Below, piece after piece: positions 51,993-60,082 of a stretch of DNA of 64,000 nucleotides. The translations under genes and the position numbers were made by a program. Location: positions 1,944,961 through 2,008,960 of the forward strand of contig JACKFL010000005.1 in assembly GCA_020632495.1 (NCBI GenBank), read 5' to 3'. Origin of the DNA: Candidatus Omnitrophota bacterium. GTDB taxonomy: Bacteria; Omnitrophota; Gorgyraeia; Zapsychrales; Zapsychraceae. Position 1 is the first letter of the stretch. Each line of letters starts with the position of its first letter. The notes below the pieces were generated by a model, which ran no database searches, had not been told where the DNA came from, and was given only the letters and a program-made list of their open reading frames with translations.

Positions 51993-52032
51993 GAAAGAGA
52001 TTTTTCTGCCGGACTTACGAGAGGAGATAACG

Positions 52033-52485
52033 ATGATGATGAGTAATCGCTCAGGAATGGTACTGCTAGTCTGTATGTTGGCGACGGCCTCTGTCGCCGA
52101 AGCACAAATGATTAATTACAACCGACGGAGTCAACGTCAGTCGCCGAAGCAATCCGCCAAGTCCGATCTGCAGCCAATCCGGAAGGTCAAGGCGGAGGAT
52201 CGCGCCATTAATTACTATCGAAGCGACTACGCAACGGAGCCGGCTGTCCAAGAGGCGTCCGCTCAACCCCGTGTGACCAACAGGGTCGAGCGGCTTTATG
52301 ATTTGAATCGTGACGGCTTCCTGCAACCGGATGAAGTCTCCGATTTCTATCGGGATGTTGTTTCCTCGGTCCAAAATCGCGGGAGTTTCCGGGTTAGCTC
52401 CGATTTGCTCAGGGACTTCGATTCTGATCAGGACGGGCAGATCAGTCGTTACGAAGTGGGCGAGATCGCCAATCGATTAAATTAG
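52033..52485 (+). CDS. Secreted EF-hand protein
   Basis: A 150-residue exported protein with signal peptide cleaved near SVAEAQ. A polar low-complexity region is followed by two EF-hand loops: residues 90-101 (DLNRDGFLQPDE) and 130-141 (DSDQDGQISRYE). Both have the usual Ca2+-ligating acidic spacing, with Glu at the last position. It is expected to bind calcium in the periplasm or outside. The frame is open from 51952, but ATG 52033 has a GAGGAGA ribosome-binding sequence and starts the signal peptide. The perfect consensus promoter predicts high expression. Confidence 0.85.
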   Translation: MMMSNRSGMVLLVCMLATASVAEAQMINYNRRSQRQSPKQSAKSDLQPIRKVKAEDRAINYYRSDYATEPAVQEASAQPRVTNRVERLYDLNRDGFLQPDEVSDFYRDVVSSVQNRGSFRVSSDLLRDFDSDQDGQISRYEVGEIANRLN

Positions 52486-52539
52486 ATTCACGATAACTAA
52501 CCGGTCACGCCGTTTTCCCGCCGTGTGACTTTCCACTTT

Positions 52540-53859
52540 ATGATCCTTCATTCACCGACATTCCGTCGTTCCCGAAAGCCCTTCCTTTTGTTAATGACGG
52601 GATTGACTCTTGCCTCACTGTGCGGGCCTGCCCTGGTGCCGGTCCGGGCTCAATCGCAGCCCGGTGGCACCGGCGTATCCGATGTAAAGAGTAGCGAAAC
52701 CTATCAGGAGTATCTGGCCTTCTTCCGGGAAGTTTTCGACATCATGCGGGAGAATTATTACAAGGATATCGATGAGGAAGACTACGACCGCTTTTTGCAA
52801 ACTTTTGACCAGAAGATATTTGCCCAGCTGAATGGCGAGGGGAAGTCGAATGACTTTGTGCGCTGGCGCAGCGCCGCATTTCTGGTCGACTTTCTGAAGG
52901 AAGACGACGATATCTTTTCCGCTTTTTATCCGCCGAAGCCGGCCAAGGAGTACGAAGAAACTGCGTTGGGCAAGCGCATCGACCTTGGGCTGGAGGGGGA
53001 GCTGCTTCCGGTCGGTTTCCGGCTGACCTTCGTTGAGCCGCGTTCGAATGCCTACCAGCTGGGAATGCGCGAGAACGACTTGCTGGTCAGGATCGATCAG
53101 GATGAAGTGAGCGGTCTCAGCGAGGAGGATGTGCGTGATCGCTTGCGGCCGCTGGAAGACACGGTCGTATCGCTGGTCTATTTGGACGGACAAACCCGGG
53201 AGCCCCGGGAAGTCGACGTGGTTTCCGAAGAGTATTTTAAACAAGCGGTGTTCGACGTTCCTATACCGGTGCCCGGGATTTATTGCCTGAAAATTGAGCG
53301 CTTTAACCGCAAGACTTTTGAGGATGTCTTTCGGTTTCTCACTTTTTATCGTCAACATGGGCCGATCAAGGGGCTGATTATTGATTTGCGCGGTAATCCC
53401 GGCGGTCCACCGTTGGCGGCTCGTGAAATATCATCGTTTTTCCTGCCGGCAGGAGAGGAATTTGCCTATTTTCAGCGGAAAAACAAACCGAAGGCCGAGT
53501 TGGATGTCCCCGAACTGCCGCAGGAGCATCATTATGACGGCCCGTTGGCGATCCTAATCGACGAGGGCAGCGGCAGTGCCTCGGAGCTTTTTTCTGGAGT
53601 GATGCAACAGCGCCGGCGCGCCGTATTATTGGGTGAGAACTCCGCCGGACAGGTGTTTCTCAAAAGTATGTTTCCGCTGGATGATGAATCTATGCTATTA
53701 TTAGTGACCGCACGCGGCCACTATCCTGACGGCCAAGTCTTCAGCTTCCAAGGATTAACCCCGGACCGGCACGTGGCCGGCATGAATCAGGATGACATCC
53801 TCAAGTATGCGGCGACATACATTCTCTACGTAAACCAGAAAGACAACGCATCCCTATGA
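52540..53859 (+). CDS. S41 (C-terminal processing) protease homologue, exported
   Basis: About 439 residues: signal peptide to about VRAQS, a helical N-terminal region, a PDZ domain (RLTFVEPRSNAYQLGMRENDLLVRIDQDEVSG), and an S41 catalytic domain with LIIDLRGNPGGPP and EGSGSASELFSG. The nucleophile is Ser346. In Tsp/CtpA enzymes the catalytic Lys lies 25 residues after the Ser in a GKG motif; here that position is Gln371 (SAGQVF). It may be a pseudo-protease or use a different base (a Lys lies at 375). Start uncertain: GTG 52525 is also possible and neither has a ribosome-binding sequence. Confidence 0.82.
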   Translation: MILHSPTFRRSRKPFLLLMTGLTLASLCGPALVPVRAQSQPGGTGVSDVKSSETYQEYLAFFREVFDIMRENYYKDIDEEDYDRFLQTFDQKIFAQLNGEGKSNDFVRWRSAAFLVDFLKEDDDIFSAFYPPKPAKEYEETALGKRIDLGLEGELLPVGFRLTFVEPRSNAYQLGMRENDLLVRIDQDEVSGLSEEDVRDRLRPLEDTVVSLVYLDGQTREPREVDVVSEEYFKQAVFDVPIPVPGIYCLKIERFNRKTFEDVFRFLTFYRQHGPIKGLIIDLRGNPGGPPLAAREISSFFLPAGEEFAYFQRKNKPKAELDVPELPQEHHYDGPLAILIDEGSGSASELFSGVMQQRRRAVLLGENSAGQVFLKSMFPLDDESMLLLVTARGHYPDGQVFSFQGLTPDRHVAGMNQDDILKYAATYILYVNQKDNASL

Positions 53860-54614
53860 AAAAAGCACCCGGCCTCAAGACGTTCCCGTCCGATAAGGGC
53901 GCAGTGAATCAAGCACGACTCCTGATCGTCGTGCCTGCTTATAATGAGGAAGGGAGCATCCGTGCGGTGGTGTCCGATATTATGTTGTCTCCATGGAATT
54001 TGGACGTGTTGGTGGTGAACGACGGATCGACGGACCAAACTTTCGAGCAGGCGCGGGCCGCAGGGGTGAATGTAATTTCACTGCCGTTTAATTTGGGTAT
54101 CGGCGGGGCGGTCCAAACCGGTTTTCAATTTGCTTTGCGTCAGGGTTACGATTTGGTGGTCCAAATGGACGGTGATGGCCAGCACGATGTCGATTTTCTG
54201 GGAGCTCTTGTCAATCCCATACTGAACAATGAAGTGGATATGACGATCGGAAGCCGTTTTATCCCGCCGTATCTCGGTTATCAATCCTCGTTCGTGAGGC
54301 GGATCGGCATTAATTTCTTTGCCCGCCTTTTGAGCGCTTTAACCGGATCCCCGGTAACGGATCCGACTAGCGGATTCCGGGCCTATAACCGCAAAATGAT
54401 CAATATTTTCGCCCGTTATTATCCGCACGATTTTCCGGAGCCGGAAGCTATCGTCGTGGCCGGGAGATACGGTGCGCGCATCCGTGAAGTCCCGGTGACC
54501 ATGCGGGAACGGCAAGCGGGCTCGAGTTCGATCCGTTATTTCAAGACGTTGTACTACATGCTCAAAGTAACACTCGCCATTTTGCTGGGCCGCTTTAAAA
54601 CCAAGAGGGGATAG
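53856..54614 (+). CDS. Glycosyltransferase family 2 (DPM1-like)
   Basis: A 252-residue cytosolic-face GT2 with LLIVVPAYNEEGSI, VLVVNDGSTDQT, QMDGDGQHD (DxD-type metal site) and GSRF...TDPTSGFRAYNRK. This resembles dolichyl/undecaprenyl-phosphate mannose or glucose synthases without the membrane anchor. It overlaps the S41 gene stop by ATGA. The next gene is a DUF2304 membrane protein, a combination often seen with this GT2 subtype. Confidence 0.9.
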   Translation: MKKAPGLKTFPSDKGAVNQARLLIVVPAYNEEGSIRAVVSDIMLSPWNLDVLVVNDGSTDQTFEQARAAGVNVISLPFNLGIGGAVQTGFQFALRQGYDLVVQMDGDGQHDVDFLGALVNPILNNEVDMTIGSRFIPPYLGYQSSFVRRIGINFFARLLSALTGSPVTDPTSGFRAYNRKMINIFARYYPHDFPEPEAIVVAGRYGARIREVPVTMRERQAGSSSIRYFKTLYYMLKVTLAILLGRFKTKRG

Positions 54615-54620
54615 CACCAC

Positions 54621-55004
54621 ATGATCATTAAATTTATAACGGTGAGCGCGGGTTTGGTGATGGTTGTTTTTGTACTGGAGTTGATCCGCAAAGAGCGTTT
54701 GACTTTTAAATATGCGTTTGCGTGGCTGGGTGTCGGCGCATTACTGGTTTTCTTTGCCGTTTTCGACGGGCTGTTGTATCAATTGGCGTACGCGTTGGGT
54801 TTTCAATTGCCCAGCAATTTTATATTCTTCAGTCTCTCCGGAGTTTTTGTGGTGTTGAGTTTCTTGATGACGGTTTTTTTATGCCAGCAAAATGAGCGGA
54901 ACGATTCCATGGCGCAAAAGATCGGGATTCTCGAATTTGAAATCCGCCAACTGAAAGAAGAGCTTGAGCTGAAGGAAAGCGCGCATGAAAACCAAAAATC
55001 TTGA
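54621..55004 (+). CDS. DUF2304 membrane protein
   Basis: A 127-residue protein with three hydrophobic helices (about residues 3-19, 32-50 and 68-90) and a C-terminal coiled coil (FEIRQLKEELELKES). Its layout matches DUF2304 proteins, which accompany polyprenyl-phosphate-sugar synthases and may anchor them or help the lipid-linked sugar cross the membrane. It starts 6 bases after the GT2 gene and overlaps the methyltransferase by 20 bases. Confidence 0.83.
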   Translation: MIIKFITVSAGLVMVVFVLELIRKERLTFKYAFAWLGVGALLVFFAVFDGLLYQLAYALGFQLPSNFIFFSLSGVFVVLSFLMTVFLCQQNERNDSMAQKIGILEFEIRQLKEELELKESAHENQKS

Positions 55005-55656
55005 ATTACCCGGGGCGCAGGATTGGAACCACTACTGGGAGCGCGGACAAACCCAGCGGTTCACGCGTGTCAGCTGGTCCAAGCGGAGGATCATTCGGAT
55101 ACTGCAACCGTACTTAAGAACCGGATGCCATGCGCTCGATGCCGGGTGCGGAAGCGGATTTTTCTCACAATTCTTTTGTGAAAGCGGAATGCGCGCCACC
55201 GCCCTCGACTACTCGCGGTCCGCTCTTGAGATTGCCGGGTCTAAGACGCGGGGCCGTGCCAAGCTGGTCCAGGCGAATCTCGTGGAGGATGACCTGTCTG
55301 TCAAGTTAACGGACCGCTATCACCTCGTTTTTACCGACGGACTTTTGGAGCACTTTGTTCCTGCCGACCAGGATCGTATCATCCGCAATTTAATGAGTGT
55401 CCTCGCCGACGACGGCGTGATTGTCACCTTCGTTCCCAACCGGTGGTCGCCGTGGGAGCTCATCCGGCCGCTTTACATGCCGGGCATAAAAGAAGACCCT
55501 TTCCGTTTGGGGGAGCTGGTCGACCTGCATGAACGGAATCATCTCCAGGTCCTCGCCCGGGGTGGGATCAATACGGTTCCCTTCGCTTTTTCTCCCGACG
55601 GACTCTTCGGTCCGGTTTTCGGAATGTTATTGTTTACCATTGCCAAATTGCGATGA
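54985..55656 (+). CDS. SAM-dependent methyltransferase
   Basis: A 223-residue class I methyltransferase. Motif I is ALDAGCGSGFFSQFF, followed by ALDYSRSALEIAG and VFTDGLLEHFVPADQDRIIRNL. The N-terminal WNHYWERGQTQRFTRVSW is common in surface-polysaccharide methyltransferases. It overlaps genes on both sides, so it is part of the glycosylation operon. The acceptor cannot be predicted. Confidence 0.88.
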   Translation: MKTKNLELPGAQDWNHYWERGQTQRFTRVSWSKRRIIRILQPYLRTGCHALDAGCGSGFFSQFFCESGMRATALDYSRSALEIAGSKTRGRAKLVQANLVEDDLSVKLTDRYHLVFTDGLLEHFVPADQDRIIRNLMSVLADDGVIVTFVPNRWSPWELIRPLYMPGIKEDPFRLGELVDLHERNHLQVLARGGINTVPFAFSPDGLFGPVFGMLLFTIAKLR

Positions 55657-56636
55657 CACAACTGTCCGTTGCGGTCGTCATCCCCGCTTATAACGCCGAG
55701 CAGACCTTGCCTCTCTGTTTGCAGGCGTTAACATCACAGAACATCCCCCCTCAGGAAATTATCGTTGTGGACGACGGATCCACGGACCGGACTTCGGCTG
55801 TGGCTGCTTCGTTTTCCGGGGTGCGCTGTGTGCGACAGGATAATGCGGGGCCTGCAGCCGCCCGCAACCGCGGTCAGCGCGAAACCGGGGCGGATATCGT
55901 CCTGCTCACCGATTCCGATTGCGTTCCGGCCCCCGATTGGGTGGCTGCGGCAGCGGCCGGATTTGTGAGGGAGGATGTCGGGGCTGTGGCCGGAAGCTAC
56001 GATATCGTCAATCCAGGGTCGCGGCTGGCCCGCTGCATTCACGCTGAGATTCTGTACCGGCATCTGCGTTTGATGCCGGAGTATCCCCGGGCTTTCGGCA
56101 GTTTTAACGTGGCCATCCGGCGGGATGTCTATGTCAAGGTGGGCGGTTTTGACGAGTCGTATCCGGCGGCCTCCGGAGAGGATAATGACCTGAGCTACCG
56201 GATCCGGCGGGCCGGGTATAAAATCCGCTTCGATCCGCGTTCGCGGGTCGGTCATCACCACCCGGAGCGGGTTATGCGTTATCTGCGGGAGCAATTCCGG
56301 CATGGTTTCTGGCGGGTTAAAATGTATCGCGCCCATCCGCATATGACCGGGGGGGACGACTATACGTTCTGGAAAGATATTGCGGAGGTGGGGTTGGCGG
56401 GATTGACAGGATTGGCGCTGCTGGCTTTGCCGTTCGGTCTGCCGGCGGTGTGCGTAGCCGCCATGGCCGGAGTTCTTATGCTGTTGCAGGCAGGGTTCTG
56501 TTTTAGGATCTGTCCCAACATGTTTGACGGAATTTTTTACACTTTGGTATTATATTTGCGTGCATTCGCGCGTGCCATGGGTTTCTCGTCGGGGATTTTG
56601 ATGTCATTCGGCCGCCGAAAAACAAAAAAAAGGTAA
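55653..56636 (+). CDS. Glycosyltransferase family 2, membrane-anchored
   Basis: A 327-residue GT2 with VVIPAYNAEQTLP, VVDDGSTDRT, LLTDSDCVPAPDW (DxD site) and GGFDESYPAASGEDNDLSYRIRRAG (ED acceptor motif). Two hydrophobic helices follow near residues 245-285, placing the catalytic domain at the inner membrane. It is the last gene of the operon that starts at the S41 gene and overlaps the methyltransferase by ATGA. Confidence 0.9.
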   Translation: MTQLSVAVVIPAYNAEQTLPLCLQALTSQNIPPQEIIVVDDGSTDRTSAVAASFSGVRCVRQDNAGPAAARNRGQRETGADIVLLTDSDCVPAPDWVAAAAAGFVREDVGAVAGSYDIVNPGSRLARCIHAEILYRHLRLMPEYPRAFGSFNVAIRRDVYVKVGGFDESYPAASGEDNDLSYRIRRAGYKIRFDPRSRVGHHHPERVMRYLREQFRHGFWRVKMYRAHPHMTGGDDYTFWKDIAEVGLAGLTGLALLALPFGLPAVCVAAMAGVLMLLQAGFCFRICPNMFDGIFYTLVLYLRAFARAMGFSSGILMSFGRRKTKKR

Positions 56637-56717
56637 AATTGGCTTGTGCCGATAGGGGCATATGCTAATATAAGGACGTGTTCAAGACCCCAATCAGATT
56701 TTCCGAACCATATTTCG

Positions 56718-56903
56718 CTATAATTGGAAGGTCATATCTTTCAACAAGATCGATGTCGTGTCCAAACCGGGCCGAGGGGCGCCCAGTTTTGGCCGGGACA
56801 ATGAATCTGAACCATCCTCATCACACCTCAACTCAGTCCATCCACTTGGGTTCACTTCATTCCGCCGCATGTTTCGGGTCTTGTTGGTGTTATCCGATGC
56901 CAT
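56718..56903 (-). CDS. Possible small ORF, hypothetical
   Basis: A 61-residue hydrophilic reading frame (MASDNTNKTRNMRRNEVN...) with an AAGGA ribosome-binding sequence 7 bases upstream of its ATG. The open frame begins 6 codons earlier. There is no signal peptide or known motif. It would be convergent with the GT2 gene and divergent from gspC. Evidence is limited to the ribosome-binding site and composition, so it may not be a gene. Confidence 0.3.
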   Translation of the reverse strand: MASDNTNKTRNMRRNEVNPSGWTELRCDEDGSDSLSRPKLGAPRPGLDTTSILLKDMTFQL

Positions 56904-57014
56904 TGAATTTCCTTCAGTCATTTCTCGCAGAGTTGATCAGGCAGGCCGTTTGCGTTTTGGACATATTGGCCGAAACTGTTTGTCGTATTACGTCCACTGA
57001 AAGTGAAATCCGTG

Positions 57015-57064
57015 TTTTTCCGGCAACCTGTGGCCGGAAAAATAGCGTTTTCTCGACGAGAAAA
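57015..57064. repeat. Two adjacent inverted repeats upstream of the secretin operon
   Basis: TTTTTCCGGC (57015-57024) and GCCGGAAAAA (57033-57042) are a perfect 10-bp pair with an 8-base loop. TTTTCTC (57048-57054) and GAGAAAA (57058-57064) are a 7-bp pair with a 3-base loop. A weaker TTTTTCT/AGAAAAA pair follows at 57077-57100. None is followed by a T-run in the plus direction, so operator or RNA-structure roles are more likely than termination. Confidence 0.6.
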
Positions 57065-57152
57065 TTGATCACCTAGTTTTTCTAAATTTATTAAGAAAAA
57101 AAAAGAATTTCGTCTTGTATTTAGAGATACGTAACTATAAGATTATAACTAT

Positions 57153-57773
57153 ATGATTTTGAAGAAGAAAGAAACTGCTGAGCAAAAGCTCCTTAAAATG
57201 ATCGAGGCCTCCTCCGGAGATGCCGGTGCGGCGTCGCGCGTTCAACGCAAAACGTCTCGCCAACAAGATGCTTTGTCGCTCCTGAAGACATTCAACAGCG
57301 TGTTGCTGATTTTAATTGTCGGGGTGGCCGTCCTTGTAGGCCTTGAGATCAAAAAAGGCATGGACATCATGGGAGCAGGCATTGACATCCAGGCGGAGCG
57401 GGGGATGACGGACTCGATGGATGGCGACAAAGTGCACACGGTCCAAAAATTGCCGTTTTATCTGGCCGGAGTGAACCGCCGCAACATTTTCCGGCCCTAT
57501 GACGAACAGATCTTTGCCGACGTCAGCCCCGTTCAGGAACTGATGACCATTACCCGCAAGACCGAAAATCTTCGTTTGGTAGGGATTTCCTGGATGGATC
57601 GCGTCGAAAGCGCCTCGGCGATGATTGAAGATACCGAAAAGCAGGTCACCTACTTCCTGCAAAAAGGTGAAAAAATCGGCAATATCGAAGTCAAGACAAT
57701 CTACGCTGACAGCGTGGAACTTGCTCTTGAAAACGAGGAGATGATACTGAGATATGACAAACCACAACTGTAA
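57153..57773 (+). CDS. gspC: GspC-like inner-membrane protein of type II secretion / pilus system
   Basis: A 206-residue bitopic protein. A basic, polar N-terminus is followed by a transmembrane helix (about residues 50-66) and a periplasmic region with GVNRRNIFRPYD and LRLVGISWMDRVESASAMIEDTEKQVTYFLQKGEKIGNIEVKTIYADSVEL. This small beta domain is typical of GspC HR domains and PilP, which contact the secretin. It overlaps the secretin gene by 20 bases. GspC versus PilP identity is not settled, because no PDZ domain or other secretion genes are present. Confidence 0.72.
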   Translation: MILKKKETAEQKLLKMIEASSGDAGAASRVQRKTSRQQDALSLLKTFNSVLLILIVGVAVLVGLEIKKGMDIMGAGIDIQAERGMTDSMDGDKVHTVQKLPFYLAGVNRRNIFRPYDEQIFADVSPVQELMTITRKTENLRLVGISWMDRVESASAMIEDTEKQVTYFLQKGEKIGNIEVKTIYADSVELALENEEMILRYDKPQL

Positions 57774-59355
57774 ACAGACTGTACGACGGCGAGCGTTTCT
57801 CCCGCTCTTGGGCGCCCTCGCGTTGGTTGCCGGTAATTCCACGTTCGCGGCGGCGCAAGCCCCGCGTCCTATCCAGGTGAAAAACTACGAGGAAGAGATA
57901 CTCAAACGCATGCAGCGGACGATCACCCTGGATGTCCGGGATATGAATATCGTCGACGTCATCAAGTTTTTGGCCCTGAAAGGGGATTTTAATGTGGTCA
58001 TTTCCCCAACCGTTGAGGGGAGATCGACAGTCTTGTTGAACAGCGTAACCATCAAGGATGCGCTTGATATCGTTATTATTTCCAATAACTTAGCCTACAA
58101 GATTCAGGGCGAGATTGTCCAGATCATGACCTCCGCTGAATATGAATCGATGTTCGGCAAACGTTTCGGCGATCAGACGGTCGTGGCCATCGAGCGCCTG
58201 AATTATGCCAAGCCCAGTTACGCTTTGGCCGCGCTGGACAGCATCAAGAGCAACGTTGGACGCATTATTATAGATGAAGACACCGGATCGGTGGTTATGA
58301 TCGATACCCCCGAATCCATCGCTAAAATGCGTCAGGCCATCCAAGAGATCGAAAAGCCCTTGGAGACATACATTTACACGCTCCAGTATGCCAGCGCGGA
58401 TGTGGTGGCCAATAAATTGCGCGCGCGCATAGATGCCAAGGCTGTCGGTTCGATCACGCCCGATGAACGCTCCAACAAGCTGATCGTCCGGGCCTTCCCC
58501 GAACGTCGCCGCGAAATCGAAATGATCGTGAAGAAGCTCGACTCTCCCACAAAGGAGGTATTGGTCGACGCGCGTATTCTCCAAGTCGTTCTCAATCCGG
58601 AGTATGACGTGGGCATTGATTGGAATAAGGATTTTCGCAAGAGTGGTGACGATGAATTGCGAAAGCTCCAATTCAACAACGTTTATCTCAATGCCGACAA
58701 TTTGTCCAACAGCGACAATCTGGCCAATACCTTCGGTCAGGTTGCCTTCGGAGATATCAATGTTGATTCGTTTGAGCTGACTTTGCGCGCCTTGCGCCAG
58801 GTTAGTGAAACCAAGATTTTGTCCAATCCCAAGATCCTGGTGACTAATAATGAGGAAGCCAAGATTCACATCGGAGATACGGTTCCGTACATTATATCCA
58901 CAACTTCCGGAACGGGCGACAATGCCATTACGAGCGAAGATGTCCGGTTTATCGATGTCGGTCTTAAACTCAACGTGACACCGATCATCAATGACGAAGG
59001 CTTTGTGACCATGCGCCTGCGTCCGGAAATTTCCACGATTGTCGGCGTCGTCGAGTCGCAGGGCGGCGGTATCCCTCAGGTGAACAAGACCGAAGTGGAA
59101 ACAACGGTCATGGTACACGACGGGCACAGTATAGTCTTGGGCGGACTTAAGAAAGATGACCGGGTCCACTCCAAGAAGGGTTTTCCGGGGCTGATGGATG
59201 TTCCGGTGATGGGGGCTCTCTTCGGCCGGACTTCCGATGAATATGCACAAACCGAGATCGTCATATTTCTGACGCCGCACGTCATTAAAGGCCACGAAGA
59301 TTACGCGCAGATGAATGGCAACATCAAACCTTTTAAATCGTATAGTAACGAATAA
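57754..59355 (+). CDS. gspD: Secretin (GspD/PilQ family)
   Basis: A 533-residue outer-membrane channel subunit with a signal peptide (to about FAAAQ). It has an STN-like N-terminal domain (ITLDVRDMNIVDVIKFLALKGDFNVVISP), N1/NolW modules (IYTLQYASADVVANKL, RSNKLIVRAFPERRREIEMIVKKLD), and a secretin domain with VDARILQV, LSNPKILVTNNEEAKIHIGDTVPY and the C-terminal VPVMGALFGRTSDEYAQTEIVIFLTPHVI. It is shorter than E. coli GspD and lacks one N-domain. The gene is preceded by gspC and followed by a TPR protein. Confidence 0.92.
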   Translation: MTNHNCKQTVRRRAFLPLLGALALVAGNSTFAAAQAPRPIQVKNYEEEILKRMQRTITLDVRDMNIVDVIKFLALKGDFNVVISPTVEGRSTVLLNSVTIKDALDIVIISNNLAYKIQGEIVQIMTSAEYESMFGKRFGDQTVVAIERLNYAKPSYALAALDSIKSNVGRIIIDEDTGSVVMIDTPESIAKMRQAIQEIEKPLETYIYTLQYASADVVANKLRARIDAKAVGSITPDERSNKLIVRAFPERRREIEMIVKKLDSPTKEVLVDARILQVVLNPEYDVGIDWNKDFRKSGDDELRKLQFNNVYLNADNLSNSDNLANTFGQVAFGDINVDSFELTLRALRQVSETKILSNPKILVTNNEEAKIHIGDTVPYIISTTSGTGDNAITSEDVRFIDVGLKLNVTPIINDEGFVTMRLRPEISTIVGVVESQGGGIPQVNKTEVETTVMVHDGHSIVLGGLKKDDRVHSKKGFPGLMDVPVMGALFGRTSDEYAQTEIVIFLTPHVIKGHEDYAQMNGNIKPFKSYSNE

Positions 59356-59402
59356 CAAACTTTATGACAAAGGGCTTACATATGCGCCAAAGAGGACTTG
59401 AG

Positions 59403-59891
59403 ATGAAAAGCAGCCACCATCCGACGATAATCGTATGTCTTATGTGCAGCCTCATACTCGGCCTGGTTGGCACCGCCGGAGCGCAACTCGAAGGCAAAGA
59501 GATTCGCAACCGCGAACACCAGACGCTCGACCTTTTGTCCAATATCGACACCTACAATATCAACGATGAACGTCTGCGCATGGATGCCGCGAAGGCTCAC
59601 TACAATATGGGCAACATATATTTTGAGAAGGGGTACTACGAGATCGCCGCGCGCGAGTACTACCAGGCGGTTACCCTGATGCCCAACGACCCGGACACGC
59701 ATTTCAATCTCGCATTTGTCAGCAGCGAGTATTTAAGGGATTTCAAGACGGCGCTAAAACATTATAAGATGTACCTCTATCTGAATCCGGACGCTAAGGA
59801 CCGCGCCTTCGTTAACGAAAAGATTATGCACGCCCAGTTGGAGATCCGGGGAACACTGGACTCCATTCTGGAAAAAGATATCAATAAGTAA
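59403..59891 (+). CDS. Secreted TPR protein in the secretin operon
   Basis: A 162-residue exported protein with signal peptide ending near TAGAQ, followed by three TPR-like helical pairs (KAHYNMGNIYFEKGYYEIAAREYYQAVTLMPNDPDTHFNLAFV...). ATG 59403 has an AGAGG ribosome-binding sequence and begins the signal peptide; earlier ATGs at 59364 and 59382 are possible. It follows the secretin by 47 bases. It may be a pilotin- or PilF-like secretin assembly factor, inferred from position and fold. Confidence 0.75.
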   Translation: MKSSHHPTIIVCLMCSLILGLVGTAGAQLEGKEIRNREHQTLDLLSNIDTYNINDERLRMDAAKAHYNMGNIYFEKGYYEIAAREYYQAVTLMPNDPDTHFNLAFVSSEYLRDFKTALKHYKMYLYLNPDAKDRAFVNEKIMHAQLEIRGTLDSILEKDINK

Positions 59892-59971
59892 CTTGAGTGA
59901 GTTGTCGTTTGTGTCATTGGCGCATTCACCATCGGTTGGCAAATTAACGCAATAACTTAGAGTGATCTACA

Positions 59972-59989
59972 GTAAATCGGATGATTTAC
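59972..59989 (+). other. Hairpin in the spacer before the SUMF1 genes
   Basis: GTAAATC and GATTTAC form a perfect 7-bp stem with loop GGAT. A second short pair, ACAAC/GTTGT, lies at 60012-60027. They lie between the TPR gene and the first SUMF1 gene. No T-run follows. Could be regulatory; nothing else is visible in the spacer. Confidence 0.4.
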
Positions 59990-60082
59990 CGCCTGAAAAC
60001 TGTATGATTCAACAACCTATATGTTGTATCCGGGTCAGTCCGGGCACAACGGGTGGTATCATTCGGTAGGTCCTACAGTCAC

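Larger units (their letters stand above)
56637..57152 (+). other. 516-base intergenic region, hairpin-rich
   Basis: A spacer between the glycosylation operon and the GspC/GspD operon. It holds one possible minus-strand small ORF (56718-56903), three consecutive inverted repeats (57015-57042, 57048-57064, 57077-57100) and an AT-rich stretch ending at the gspC start, with TTGTAT (57115-57120) and TATAAG (57136-57141) as a weak promoter candidate. The plus-strand open frame at 56678-57076 has no ribosome-binding sequence or protein-like composition. Confidence 0.6.

Noticed and set aside
56678..57076. 132-codon plus-strand frame in the spacer before gspC
   Set aside because: It has no ribosome-binding site, unusual Cys/Ser/His-rich composition, and spans the hairpins at 57015-57064.
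58090..59358. 422-codon minus-strand open frame opposite the secretin gene
   Set aside because: The plus-strand secretin is unambiguous; the antisense frame arises from its codon bias.
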